Below, one piece after another: positions 1-6,272 of a DNA stretch of 16,322 bases. The position numbers were made by a program, and so were the translations under genes. The notes beneath the pieces were generated by a model. The model did no database searches, had not been told where the DNA came from, and saw only the letters and a list, made by a program, of their open reading frames with translations. The DNA comes from Myxococcales bacterium (GTDB lineage: Bacteria; Myxococcota; Polyangia; Polyangiales; Polyangiaceae), in NCBI GenBank assembly GCA_020430865.1, contig JAGQIY010000614.1, positions 1 through 16,322 of the forward strand. Direction: 5' to 3'. Position 1 is the first letter of the stretch. Every line of letters begins with the position of its first letter.

Positions 1-1026
1 GAGAGCGCGGTGCTTTCGCCTGGGAGCGAGGTGAACCTCGGCTCGGTCACCCTCCGGCTCGAGTTGACGGATCTGCTCGATTTGCCCTTGGCGAGCCACG
101 GCTATCGCGGCTTGCTGGGCAGGTCCCCGAGCATGCTGAAGCTGTTCGCCATCCTCCAGCGCCTGGAGGGCTCGCTGGTCAACGTGCTGCTCGAGGGGGA
201 GAGCGGAACAGGCAAGGAGCTGGTGGCCAGGGCGATCCACGAGGGCTCAAGCGTATCCGCAGGGCAATTCGTGGCGGTCAACTGTGCGGCCCTGGATCGC
301 GAACTGGTCAAGAGTGAGTTGTTCGGACACCGGCGCGGCGCGTTCACCGGTGCCTCGGAGACGCGCCCTGGCGCCTTCGAGCTGGCCGACGGAGGCACGC
401 TGTTCCTGGACGAGGTGGGCGAGCTGCCCCTCGACGTACAGCCAATCCTGCTCCGAGCGCTGGAGACCCGCGAAGTCGCGCGGGTGGGGGAGAACCTGCC
501 GCGCGCGGTGAACGTCCGGGTGATCGCCGCCACCAACAAGAACCTCGACGAAGCTCGGCGCCGAGGCAATTTCCGCGAGGATCTATTTTTCAGGCTTGCG
601 GTGGTGCGACTGGAGCTCCCCAGCCTGGCGCAGCGTCGGCAGGACATCCGCATCCTGGCCAGCGCGTTCGCTCAGAAGGCGGGGGGCGCGGTGCTCCCAG
701 AGGACTTCCTGGTCTCCTTGGAGAACCAGAGCTGGACGGGGAATGCCCGGGAGCTACGCAACGCGGTCGAGGCGTATCTCGCGATCGGCTTGCTCACCCA
801 GGCGGCCAAGGGCGGGGGCGAGCTGGACGCCCCCCTGGAGAGCTGGGTCGACCCGACGCGAGCCTACTCGGAGCAGAAGGACGAGCTGCTGGCGGCGTTC
901 ACGCGGATCTACTTGCAGCGCCTGCTGGAGCACACCGGCGGTAATCAGTCAGAAGCCGCGCGGATCGCCGGCCTCGAGCGCAGCTACCTCGGCAAGCTGG
1001 CCAGCAAGCTGGGAGTGAAGCGTTGA
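1..1026 (+). CDS. Sigma-54-dependent transcriptional activator (AAA+ / Fis-type HTH), 5'-partial
   Basis: The frame is open to base 1, so the N-terminus lies outside the window; the GTG at 10 is probably internal. Counting that GTG as residue 1, the domains are as follows. Residues 1-18 end in a strand pattern like the last strands of an FHA domain. The AAA+ core has Walker A GESGTGKE (63-70), the sigma-54-contacting GAFTGA loop (110-115), Walker B GGTLFLDE (128-135), sensor I around VIAATN (171-176), an arginine-finger segment FREDLFFR (188-195) and sensor II GNARELRN (244-251). A Fis-type helix-turn-helix follows at about 310-338 (NQSEAARIAGLERSYLGKL). The intact GAFTGA loop means it should remodel sigma-54 RNA polymerase. 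An upstream FHA domain would imply phosphothreonine input from a Ser/Thr kinase, common in myxobacteria; that part is inference. Its TGA overlaps the start of the next gene. Confidence 0.95.
   Translation, partial: ESAVLSPGSEVNLGSVTLRLELTDLLDLPLASHGYRGLLGRSPSMLKLFAILQRLEGSLVNVLLEGESGTGKELVARAIHEGSSVSAGQFVAVNCAALDRELVKSELFGHRRGAFTGASETRPGAFELADGGTLFLDEVGELPLDVQPILLRALETREVARVGENLPRAVNVRVIAATNKNLDEARRRGNFREDLFFRLAVVRLELPSLAQRRQDIRILASAFAQKAGGAVLPEDFLVSLENQSWTGNARELRNAVEAYLAIGLLTQAAKGGGELDAPLESWVDPTRAYSEQKDELLAAFTRIYLQRLLEHTGGNQSEAARIAGLERSYLGKLASKLGVKR
1023..1026 (+). promoter_or_regulatory. TTGA stop/start overlap (translational coupling)
   Basis: The TTG start of the lipoprotein shares bases with the TGA stop of the sigma-54 activator. 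GGAG at 1012-1015, inside the end of the activator gene, serves as ribosome-binding site. This supports the TTG start and coupled translation. Confidence 0.6.
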
Positions 1027-2021
1027 GCGCGAACACCTGGATGCTAGGTCTCGGCATGGCAACGGGCGCGCTGGTGCTCGCTGCCTGCGGCGGACTGCTG
1101 GAGGTCGACGATCTGGAGTTCACCGCCACCGGAGGCAGCGGGGGCGGCGCCGGAACCAGCTCGAGCGGAGGCAGCGGCGCCTCCGCCGGAAGCGCTGGTA
1201 CCGGAGGCGATGCAGGCGGTGGTGCGGGTGGGAGCGCCGGCTCGAGCAGCGGTGGGAGCGCCGGCCTCGGGGGTAGCGGCGGCGCCGGTGGATCCGCGGG
1301 GAACATGAATGCAGGGGCAGGCGGCTGCGCGGGCTTGGGCAGTGAGTATGACGCCCCGAGCGACCTGAGCTGCTTCTCCTCCCAGCTCGCCGGAGGCTCC
1401 GCTCAGATCACGGGAGGCGAGCTGCGCATCGTGCCGGTGGTGCGGCCCTGGTTTGGCCAGGAGGAGGGCGTGTTCTTCTATCAGGAGGTCGGGAGCGCAG
1501 ACTTCGCCGCGGTGAGCCGATTGACCGTGGAGTCCGTCAGCAACCCTCCCGCCGTACCAGCAGACGCCTTCGCCGGCGGAGGGCTGGTGATGCGCGCTGC
1601 TTCTGGTGGCTCGAACGTCCTCGCGAGCCTCAGCACCTACGAAGGCGCGGGTGGCGCCCCGACCGAGTTCGGCGCGCTGGCGCAGTTCACCAACCCAGGC
1701 AACAGCCAGAGCCAGAACTTCCGCCGCGTCCAGGGCACGCTGCTCTCCGGCTACGTTGGCCTGTGTCGTGGGGGTCAGACCGCGTTCGTCGCAACGCGCA
1801 CCGAGAGCGAACCCAACTTCGTCCTGGTTGCCACCTTCGGCCCATCGGAGACGCCGGCTGGCCCTGACGCCACGACGCTGACCCAGCTCGGCAGCGCTGC
1901 GCACGTCTACCAGAGTGCCTCCCCGGACACCGTGGTCGCCATCGACTACCTGCGCGTCAGCCTGCGTAGCATCGTGGACGTCACCGAGTGCCTGAGCGCT
2001 CTGAATCAGCTCGACGACTGA
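1023..2021 (+). CDS. Secreted lipoprotein with Gly/Ser-rich linker and possible concanavalin-like domain
   Basis: The proposed TTG start overlaps the activator's TGA (TTGA, 1023-1026) and is preceded by GGAG at 1012-1015 at good spacing. An ATG at 1041 is the alternative but lacks a clear ribosome-binding site. The N-terminus is a short hydrophobic signal ending in a lipobox, ALVLAAC, with acylation expected at Cys22. Residues about 37-104 are a low-complexity Gly/Ser/Ala linker typical of myxobacterial surface proteins. Residues about 105-320 form a globular domain; a segment reading GVFFYQEVGSADF followed by a GGGLVMRAA stretch recalls DUF1349/concanavalin-A-like lectin folds, but this is only a pattern resemblance. 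No catalytic motif is visible. The overlap implies co-expression with the activator. Function unknown; likely anchored in the outer membrane. Confidence 0.85.
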   Translation: MSANTWMLGLGMATGALVLAACGGLLEVDDLEFTATGGSGGGAGTSSSGGSGASAGSAGTGGDAGGGAGGSAGSSSGGSAGLGGSGGAGGSAGNMNAGAGGCAGLGSEYDAPSDLSCFSSQLAGGSAQITGGELRIVPVVRPWFGQEEGVFFYQEVGSADFAAVSRLTVESVSNPPAVPADAFAGGGLVMRAASGGSNVLASLSTYEGAGGAPTEFGALAQFTNPGNSQSQNFRRVQGTLLSGYVGLCRGGQTAFVATRTESEPNFVLVATFGPSETPAGPDATTLTQLGSAAHVYQSASPDTVVAIDYLRVSLRSIVDVTECLSALNQLDD

Positions 2022-2022
2022 C

Positions 2023-3024
2023 TCAGAACGCCGTGCGCAGGACCACGTTGCGCGGTGCGATGCCGACCTGCGTCGTCGAGTCCGAGGTCAGCCACAGCAC
2101 CCCGCCGCCCACCAGCAGCGCGGCGCCTCCGACCAGGGTCCAGGTGCTGACGCCAGCGTAGAACAGCGCGTCGTCTTTCGCGCTCTCATTTTCCTTGGGG
2201 CAAACCTTGTCGACGCAGCCCTCCTTCGCGGCGTCTGCTCGATCGCTGGCCTCGAGCCAGCTGAAGCCCGAGACGCCGAGGGAGACCGCGCCGAGTCCCA
2301 TGATGCCGAGGGAGAGCCAGGTCGGCACACCAGAAGCAGCACCCGGGTCTCCGGATCCTCGCTGGGGTCCGGCAAGCGGCCCTGGTCGCGTCTCTCCCGC
2401 GGGGTTTGGGGGTGAGGAGCCCTGAAACAGCTTCAGCGTGAGCTGACGCGTCCCCTCCGCCGCTACCAGCTCCACGGTCTCCACGTAGCGCGTATCGCCG
2501 ACCTGCAGCGTGACCGTGTGCTTGCCAGGGTTCAGGCGCAGCGTCGCTCCCAGCTTCGCCGCAGCCCCATCGACCTGCAGCTCGTGCTCCCCCACTTCCC
2601 CGTCAGTCTCGACGCGTAGTTTCGGGACTCGGCGCTCGAGCGCCTCCTGCTCCCGGGCGGCGTCCTCCCGAGCGCGTTGCCACGCGGCGTCTTCGCCACG
2701 ACTGCCAGCACGCTCCACCGAAGAGAGCAGACGCGACGCCTCGATCAGATCACCGAGCTGGAGCTTGGCCCGCGCCATGTACAGCACGAACACCGGGGAG
2801 TGTACCAGCTCCTCTGCCGCACGGAATCGCTCGTAGGCCTCTGCCCAGCGCCTGGCGTCGAAGGCCGAGAGCCCCTCGTAGCCGAGACGGCGCGCCTCCG
2901 CGCGCGTGGCCTCGTCAGGACCTCCGGCGGGCTGGGCAGCGACCGGGGCTGCGCAGGTCAGCGCGACGACGAGCCAGCACGTGCTGAGCCTGATGAAAGG
3001 CCGGAATCGAGACACGGGCGACAC
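2023..3024 (-). CDS. Exported TPR/PEGA-like protein with two C-terminal membrane segments
   Basis: The 333-residue protein starts at GTG. Residues 1-30 look like a signal peptide ending in a VAA/Q site. Residues about 37-105 carry tetratricopeptide-like helices (EARRLGYEGLSAFDARRWAEAYERF, broken here only by wording, then FVLYMARAKLQLGD). Residues 136-199 resemble a PEGA-type beta domain, with VDG, then LRLNPGKHTVTLQVGD. A Pro/Gly-rich linker (202-235) leads to two hydrophobic segments at about 236-256 and 287-312, with a Cys-containing loop (Cys270, Cys275) between them. This architecture is common and multi-copy in Polyangiales, where its role is not established. It lies 63 bases downstream of a Ser/Thr kinase on the same strand and is probably in the same operon. 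It meets the upstream lipoprotein gene tail to tail with one base between them. Confidence 0.85.
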   Translation of the reverse strand: MSPVSRFRPFIRLSTCWLVVALTCAAPVAAQPAGGPDEATRAEARRLGYEGLSAFDARRWAEAYERFRAAEELVHSPVFVLYMARAKLQLGDLIEASRLLSSVERAGSRGEDAAWQRAREDAAREQEALERRVPKLRVETDGEVGEHELQVDGAAAKLGATLRLNPGKHTVTLQVGDTRYVETVELVAAEGTRQLTLKLFQGSSPPNPAGETRPGPLAGPQRGSGDPGAASGVPTWLSLGIMGLGAVSLGVSGFSWLEASDRADAAKEGCVDKVCPKENESAKDDALFYAGVSTWTLVGGAALLVGGGVLWLTSDSTTQVGIAPRNVVLRTAF

Positions 3025-3047
3025 GACCTGGCTTTTAGCCGAAAGCG

Positions 3048-3060
3048 CTGCGGATCGCAG
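3048..3060 (-). other. Small hairpin in the kinase/TPR-gene gap
   Basis: CTGCG-GAT-CGCAG is a perfect 5-bp stem with a 3-base loop in the 63-base gap between the kinase stop and the TPR gene. There is no T-tract, so it is not a clear terminator. It could be a processing or attenuation element, or chance. Confidence 0.25.
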
Positions 3061-3087
3061 TCCTGGCTGTGGCCGTGAGCCCGAGCG

Positions 3088-4449
3088 CTAGATCCCGAAG
3101 GTGTCATCCCGCGGGGGCGGCGGCTTCCTTGGTGCCGGGTTTTCCGCTGGAGTTGGGCGCTTCGGCGCCCGTGGCGCTGCGGGCGATGCCTCTTGGGCCG
3201 GCGCGAGCGCGCTGGGCTCGGCGCGGGACGGCTGCGCACTCGCTGGCGGCTCTGCGCTGGTCGACGCGGCAGCAGAAGGGGCGACCTGCGCCGACCTGGG
3301 CGAGGGCTCCGGTGTGAAGACGCTCGGAGCACTGGGCGCGGCCAGCTCGGGCTGCGGCGTGGTACGCGACGAGATCAACGCCAGCGCGGCCAGCACCAGC
3401 GTCCCCACCAGCAGCAGGCCCGCAGGCAGCACCCAGCGCGGCCGCGCGGCCGGTGCGATCACGTGACTGCTGGCTTCGAGGCTCGCGCCCTCACGGCGAT
3501 CGAGCACGTCTGGGGGGCTCAGCTCGACGGTGGCCTCCGAGCGTCCCCAGTCCGCGCCGGGCGGCACCGAGACGACGCTGGTACGAGCCGGAGCGACCCC
3601 GCCCAGGTCCAGGTTCGGGTCCACTGCCGCACGGAATCCTTGAAGGAACTCCTGGGCCGACTGGAAACGACGCTCGAGGTCCCTGGCCAGCGCGCGATCG
3701 AAGAACGCTTGATAGCGCTCCGGCAGCTCGGGCACGCGCTGTCGGATCAGTGGCAGCGGCTCCCAGCAGATCTTCGCAATCGAGTCACCAACCGTGGTGC
3801 CGGAGAACGGGGAGTCGCCGCTCAGCATCTCGAACACGACCACTCCGAGCGACCACAGGTCGCTGCGCAGGTCCACGCTATGCCCGCGGGCTTGCTCCGG
3901 GCTCATGTACGCAGGCGAGCCCAGGAGCACGCCCTGAGAAGTCGTCGCCCCATCCGGCTGCTCCTGTTTCGCGATGCCAAAGTCCAGCACCTTCACGACC
4001 TCGTCTCCGCCTTCCACTGCCAGGAACAGGTTCGAGGGCTTGACGTCGCGATGGACGATCCCCGCGGAATGCGCCACCGCGAGCGCCTTCACGGCCTGCT
4101 CGACGACCAGGAGCGCGCTGTCGGGACTCAACCTGCCCAGGCGATCGATTCGCGCCTGCAGGTCCTCACCGTCGAGTAGCTCCATCGCGAGGTAGGGCGC
4201 GTCTCCGTGCAGGCCATAGTCGTATACGCGAACCACATGGGGGCTCTTCAGCTGCGCAGCGGCTCGCGCCTCGGTGCGGAAGCGTGCACCAGCCTTGGTG
4301 TGGTTCGCCGCCGCCTGGATGAACTTCACCGCGACGTCGACCTCGAGCTCGACGTGGCGCGCAATCCACACCTCCCCCATGCCCCCCCGAGCCAGGGGGC
4401 GCTCGAGGCGGTACTTCGCGCCGATCAACTCGCCCGGTTCCAGCTCCAC
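3088..4449 (-). CDS. Membrane-anchored Ser/Thr protein kinase (Pkn/Hanks type)
   Basis: The 453-residue protein starts at GTG. The kinase domain spans about 13-272: glycine loop ARGGMGEV (20-27), VAVK with ATP-binding Lys42, alpha-C Glu60, catalytic HRDVKPSN (133-140), metal-binding DFG (156-158) and an activation-segment SPE in place of APE (183-185). All catalytic residues are present, so it should be active. A linker follows, then one transmembrane helix at about 339-359 and a Pro/Ala/Ser-rich tail (360-453) expected outside the cytoplasmic membrane. The tail has no recognisable sensor domain such as PASTA. The kinase is transcribed divergently from the small lipoprotein at 4544 and is followed by the TPR/PEGA-like gene, a possible partner or substrate by context only. 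The N-terminus (PGELIGAKYRLERPL) matches family kinases, which supports the GTG start despite a weak ribosome-binding site. Confidence 0.95.
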   Translation of the reverse strand: MELEPGELIGAKYRLERPLARGGMGEVWIARHVELEVDVAVKFIQAAANHTKAGARFRTEARAAAQLKSPHVVRVYDYGLHGDAPYLAMELLDGEDLQARIDRLGRLSPDSALLVVEQAVKALAVAHSAGIVHRDVKPSNLFLAVEGGDEVVKVLDFGIAKQEQPDGATTSQGVLLGSPAYMSPEQARGHSVDLRSDLWSLGVVVFEMLSGDSPFSGTTVGDSIAKICWEPLPLIRQRVPELPERYQAFFDRALARDLERRFQSAQEFLQGFRAAVDPNLDLGGVAPARTSVVSVPPGADWGRSEATVELSPPDVLDRREGASLEASSHVIAPAARPRWVLPAGLLLVGTLVLAALALISSRTTPQPELAAPSAPSVFTPEPSPRSAQVAPSAAASTSAEPPASAQPSRAEPSALAPAQEASPAAPRAPKRPTPAENPAPRKPPPPRDDTFGI

Positions 4450-4543
4450 GCGGCTCGAACGCTATCACACGCGGGTGCGCGCCGCTGCTCGCTCCTGGCG
4501 CGGCCCTTGTCTCCTCGTCGCGGGCTGCTGATAAGGTAGGGGC

Positions 4544-5011
4544 ATGAGCGGCACAGCGTGGCGGAGCCCCCTTGCAGCCAAACCTCACGGCACGCTCCGT
4601 GGCAGATCGATCGACGGCCTCTGGCTGGCGCCTGCGCTGCTGTGTCTGGCCTGGCTGACCAGCGGCTGCGGCGAGAACCTACCGGAGCCCGCGGCGCCCA
4701 GCGCGCCCCCGCAATCCCCCCCTCCGGCGCCGGCTCTGCCGACGGAGACCGCGGAGCCGCCGGCCGTGACGGACCCCGGACGGGCCGGCGGCACGAGCGA
4801 CGCCAAGCCAGCACCAGAAAAATCCTCACGGAAACAAAAGCGCCTCCCCGAGGGCGCGGCTCCCCCGCCTCCTCCCAGCGAATACGACGGTCCCGAGGTC
4901 TCGAAGCGCCGGGTCGTCAAGAAGCCGGACGGCACCTGCGTGCTCGTCCGCGACTGTACGGCCACTCCAAGCTGCGGGGGCGAGGTCCCGGTGCAGTGCC
5001 CTGGAGAGTGA
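4544..5011 (+). CDS. Small Pro-rich lipoprotein with four-Cys tail
   Basis: The ATG is preceded by AGGTAGGGG, a plausible ribosome-binding site. The 155-residue protein has a longish N-region (about 25 residues), a hydrophobic stretch LWLAPALLCLAWL and a lipobox-like TSGC, giving acylation at Cys42. Residues 45-112 are disordered and rich in Pro/Ala, then a Lys/Arg patch. The C-terminal 30 residues are ordered-looking, with Cys132, Cys138, Cys144 and Cys152 in a DGTCVLVRDC...PSC...VQC pattern that could form two disulphides. I do not recognise a functional family. It is transcribed away from the kinase across a 94-base divergent gap with no clear promoter, and is probably an envelope protein of unknown role. 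Confidence 0.75.
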   Translation: MSGTAWRSPLAAKPHGTLRGRSIDGLWLAPALLCLAWLTSGCGENLPEPAAPSAPPQSPPPAPALPTETAEPPAVTDPGRAGGTSDAKPAPEKSSRKQKRLPEGAAPPPPPSEYDGPEVSKRRVVKKPDGTCVLVRDCTATPSCGGEVPVQCPGE

Positions 5012-5066
5012 TGCCTCGCTTCAAAGCGTTCGGCGCCAGGCGTCAAGCGCCAGGTTTCAGGCGATT

Positions 5067-5084
5067 TGAATCCATGCGGATTCA
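5067..5084. terminator. Possible bidirectional hairpin between convergent genes
   Basis: TGAATCC-ATGC-GGATTCA is a perfect 7-bp inverted repeat with a 4-base loop. It sits between the convergent genes ending at 5011 and 5082 and includes the stop codon of the minus-strand gene. It has no run of T on either side, so it is at best a weak or factor-dependent terminator. The same gap also holds a direct repeat of GCGCCAGG (two copies, 6 bases apart) and a small CGCT-TCAA-AGCG stem (5017-5028). Confidence 0.4.
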
Positions 5085-5909
5085 GGGCTCGCGCAGTTCG
5101 AAGAACAGGATGAGCACGTCGTCAAACGCTCCCGTGGAGTAGCCGAGTGCGATGGTCTTCTGCGGAGTGACCGTGGTCGTGCCGATCAGCTGATCCCCGG
5201 TGGCGGGGTCCTGATCGTAGACCGAGAAGGTCAAGCCTGCGGTCACCGAGGCGCCCGGAAACACCCCGAGTCCGCCTTCGTCCTTCTGGAAGTTGCAGTT
5301 GGCAACATCCTCGCACGGCACGGAACACCCACGCTTCCCGCCCAGAGTCGGATCGACCGGCTCCACGCAGACCACGAGATCGGGACCCCCCGTGGGATCC
5401 CAGGGCTCGGGCCCGTTCGTCTCGGTTACGCCCACTGCGACCAGGCCGACCTCGAACTCCAGCGAGCGGTCGATACCGTCCTCACACCTGCCGTTGCAGA
5501 TCGAACCGTACACACACTCGGCACAGGCGTTCGCCCCAGAGCCGCAGACGCTCCAGCCCTGCTCGGCCGCGTCCACGCACACGTCGTCTCGACAGCAACC
5601 CGCAGGGCACGTGGATGGGTCGCACGCTTGCACCTTGGAGCAGACGCCTGCGACACAGCTCTCTCCGGAACCGCAGCTGCCGCACGCCGCTCCGCGGACT
5701 CCGCACAGGTCGCTGGTCTGCGAGCCCAGAGGAGTGCACACGGAGTCGGCACAGCACCCGTCACAGGAAGCGCAGCCACTGCCGCTCCCGGCGCTCCCGG
5801 CGCTCCCTCCGGTGCCCCCAGTCTCGGCGGTCGAAGAGTCAGCGTCGCCCGAGCTGCACCCGACCGCGCACACCAAACCCACTGCCACGAAGAGCCAGCG
5901 TCCTCCCAT
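5082..5909 (-). CDS. Cys-rich lipoprotein with duplicated Cys module and C2-like domain
   Basis: The ATG is preceded by an AAGGGGGGAAGG purine tract. Residues 1-18 are a lipoprotein signal, with acylation expected at Cys18 (AVGC). A Gly/Ser linker (30-45) follows. Residues 52-142 contain two copies of one Cys pattern: CC-x4-C-x10-C-x6-C-x2-C-x5-C, at 52-85 and 105-138, each followed by a further Cys at 90 and 142. Such modules are seen in myxobacterial secreted proteins and probably form disulphides. Residues 150-275 are a beta-rich domain. The segment GGPDLVVCVEP and the later SVYDQDPATGDQLIG resemble the DPYV and VxDxDxxxxDxxIG signatures of C2 domains, so Ca2+ or lipid binding is possible; this is inference. 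It is convergent with the small lipoprotein at 4544 and divergent from the GMC oxidoreductase. Role unknown, probably cell surface. Confidence 0.85.
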   Translation of the reverse strand: MGGRWLFVAVGLVCAVGCSSGDADSSTAETGGTGGSAGSAGSGSGCASCDGCCADSVCTPLGSQTSDLCGVRGAACGSCGSGESCVAGVCSKVQACDPSTCPAGCCRDDVCVDAAEQGWSVCGSGANACAECVYGSICNGRCEDGIDRSLEFEVGLVAVGVTETNGPEPWDPTGGPDLVVCVEPVDPTLGGKRGCSVPCEDVANCNFQKDEGGLGVFPGASVTAGLTFSVYDQDPATGDQLIGTTTVTPQKTIALGYSTGAFDDVLILFFELREP

Positions 5910-6120
5910 CCTTCCCCCCTTGGCCGTTGTCTACTCCACGCGCCGCGCAACGCCAAGAGGCCCGCGCGGAAACCCCAGGGCCCCACGGAAGCCGCGGAAA
6001 GGTGCTCAATCCGCGCGGTTCAGCACGCAGGCTGGAGCCGTCCCGGCAGCCCAGGGCGCGAGGGCGCGGCTCGTCGCCTTGAGCGCGGCACGGCGCTCCA
6101 GCGGGCCAGTGGACCCGCCT

Positions 6121-6142
6121 CGGCTCGTTGAACGGCGTCGAG
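6121..6142 (+). repeat. Imperfect upstream copy of the palindrome region
   Basis: CGGCTCGTTGAACGGCGTCGAG here matches CGGCTATTGAACGGTGTTCAG at 6198-6218 apart from a one-base gap and a few changes. The left half-site TTGAACGG is identical but the right half is degenerate. It could be a secondary operator half-site 76 bases upstream. Confidence 0.35.
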
Positions 6143-6204
6143 TCTGCGCCGGGCACGCCACGCAACCCCTCGAAATACGCTCGAGATCCTGACGACACGG
6201 CTAT

Positions 6205-6217
6205 TGAACGGTGTTCA
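6205..6217. promoter_or_regulatory. Candidate operator palindrome TGAAC-N3-GTTCA
   Basis: TGAAC-GGT-GTTCA is a perfect inverted repeat, 56 bases before the ATG at 6273. Its form (GAAC/GTTC half-sites with a short spacer) is typical of TetR-family operators, some of which control lipid metabolism genes. No TetR gene is in this window. Its position argues against translation starting at the TTG at 6204. Confidence 0.45.
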
Positions 6218-6272
6218 GCAGCGCGTTCGACAGCTGATCTCCACGGCAGATGGCACTAGAGCAAGACGGGAG

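Larger units (their letters stand above)
5910..6272. other. Divergent intergenic region (363 bp) between Cys-rich lipoprotein and GMC oxidoreductase
   Basis: No reading frame here has a plausible protein; the open frames are shadows of high GC. The region must hold both promoters. It contains the 13-bp palindrome at 6205-6217 and an imperfect copy of the same sequence at 6121-6142. I could not place a convincing -35/-10 pair. Confidence 0.6.

Noticed and set aside
3193..4179. Long open frame on the plus strand opposite the Ser/Thr kinase
   Set aside because: It is antisense to a gene with all kinase motifs. The product is low-complexity, rich in Arg and His, with no recognisable domain; typical shadow of high GC.
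5293..6192. 299-codon plus-strand frame over the Cys-rich lipoprotein and its upstream region
   Set aside because: It is antisense to a protein with a lipobox and regular Cys spacing. Its product is Pro/Ser/Thr/Arg-rich without domains, and it has no good ribosome-binding site.
6204..6272. TTG start adding 23 residues to the GMC oxidoreductase
   Set aside because: The extension is not like the family N-terminus and runs through a perfect palindrome, so the ATG at 6273 is preferred.
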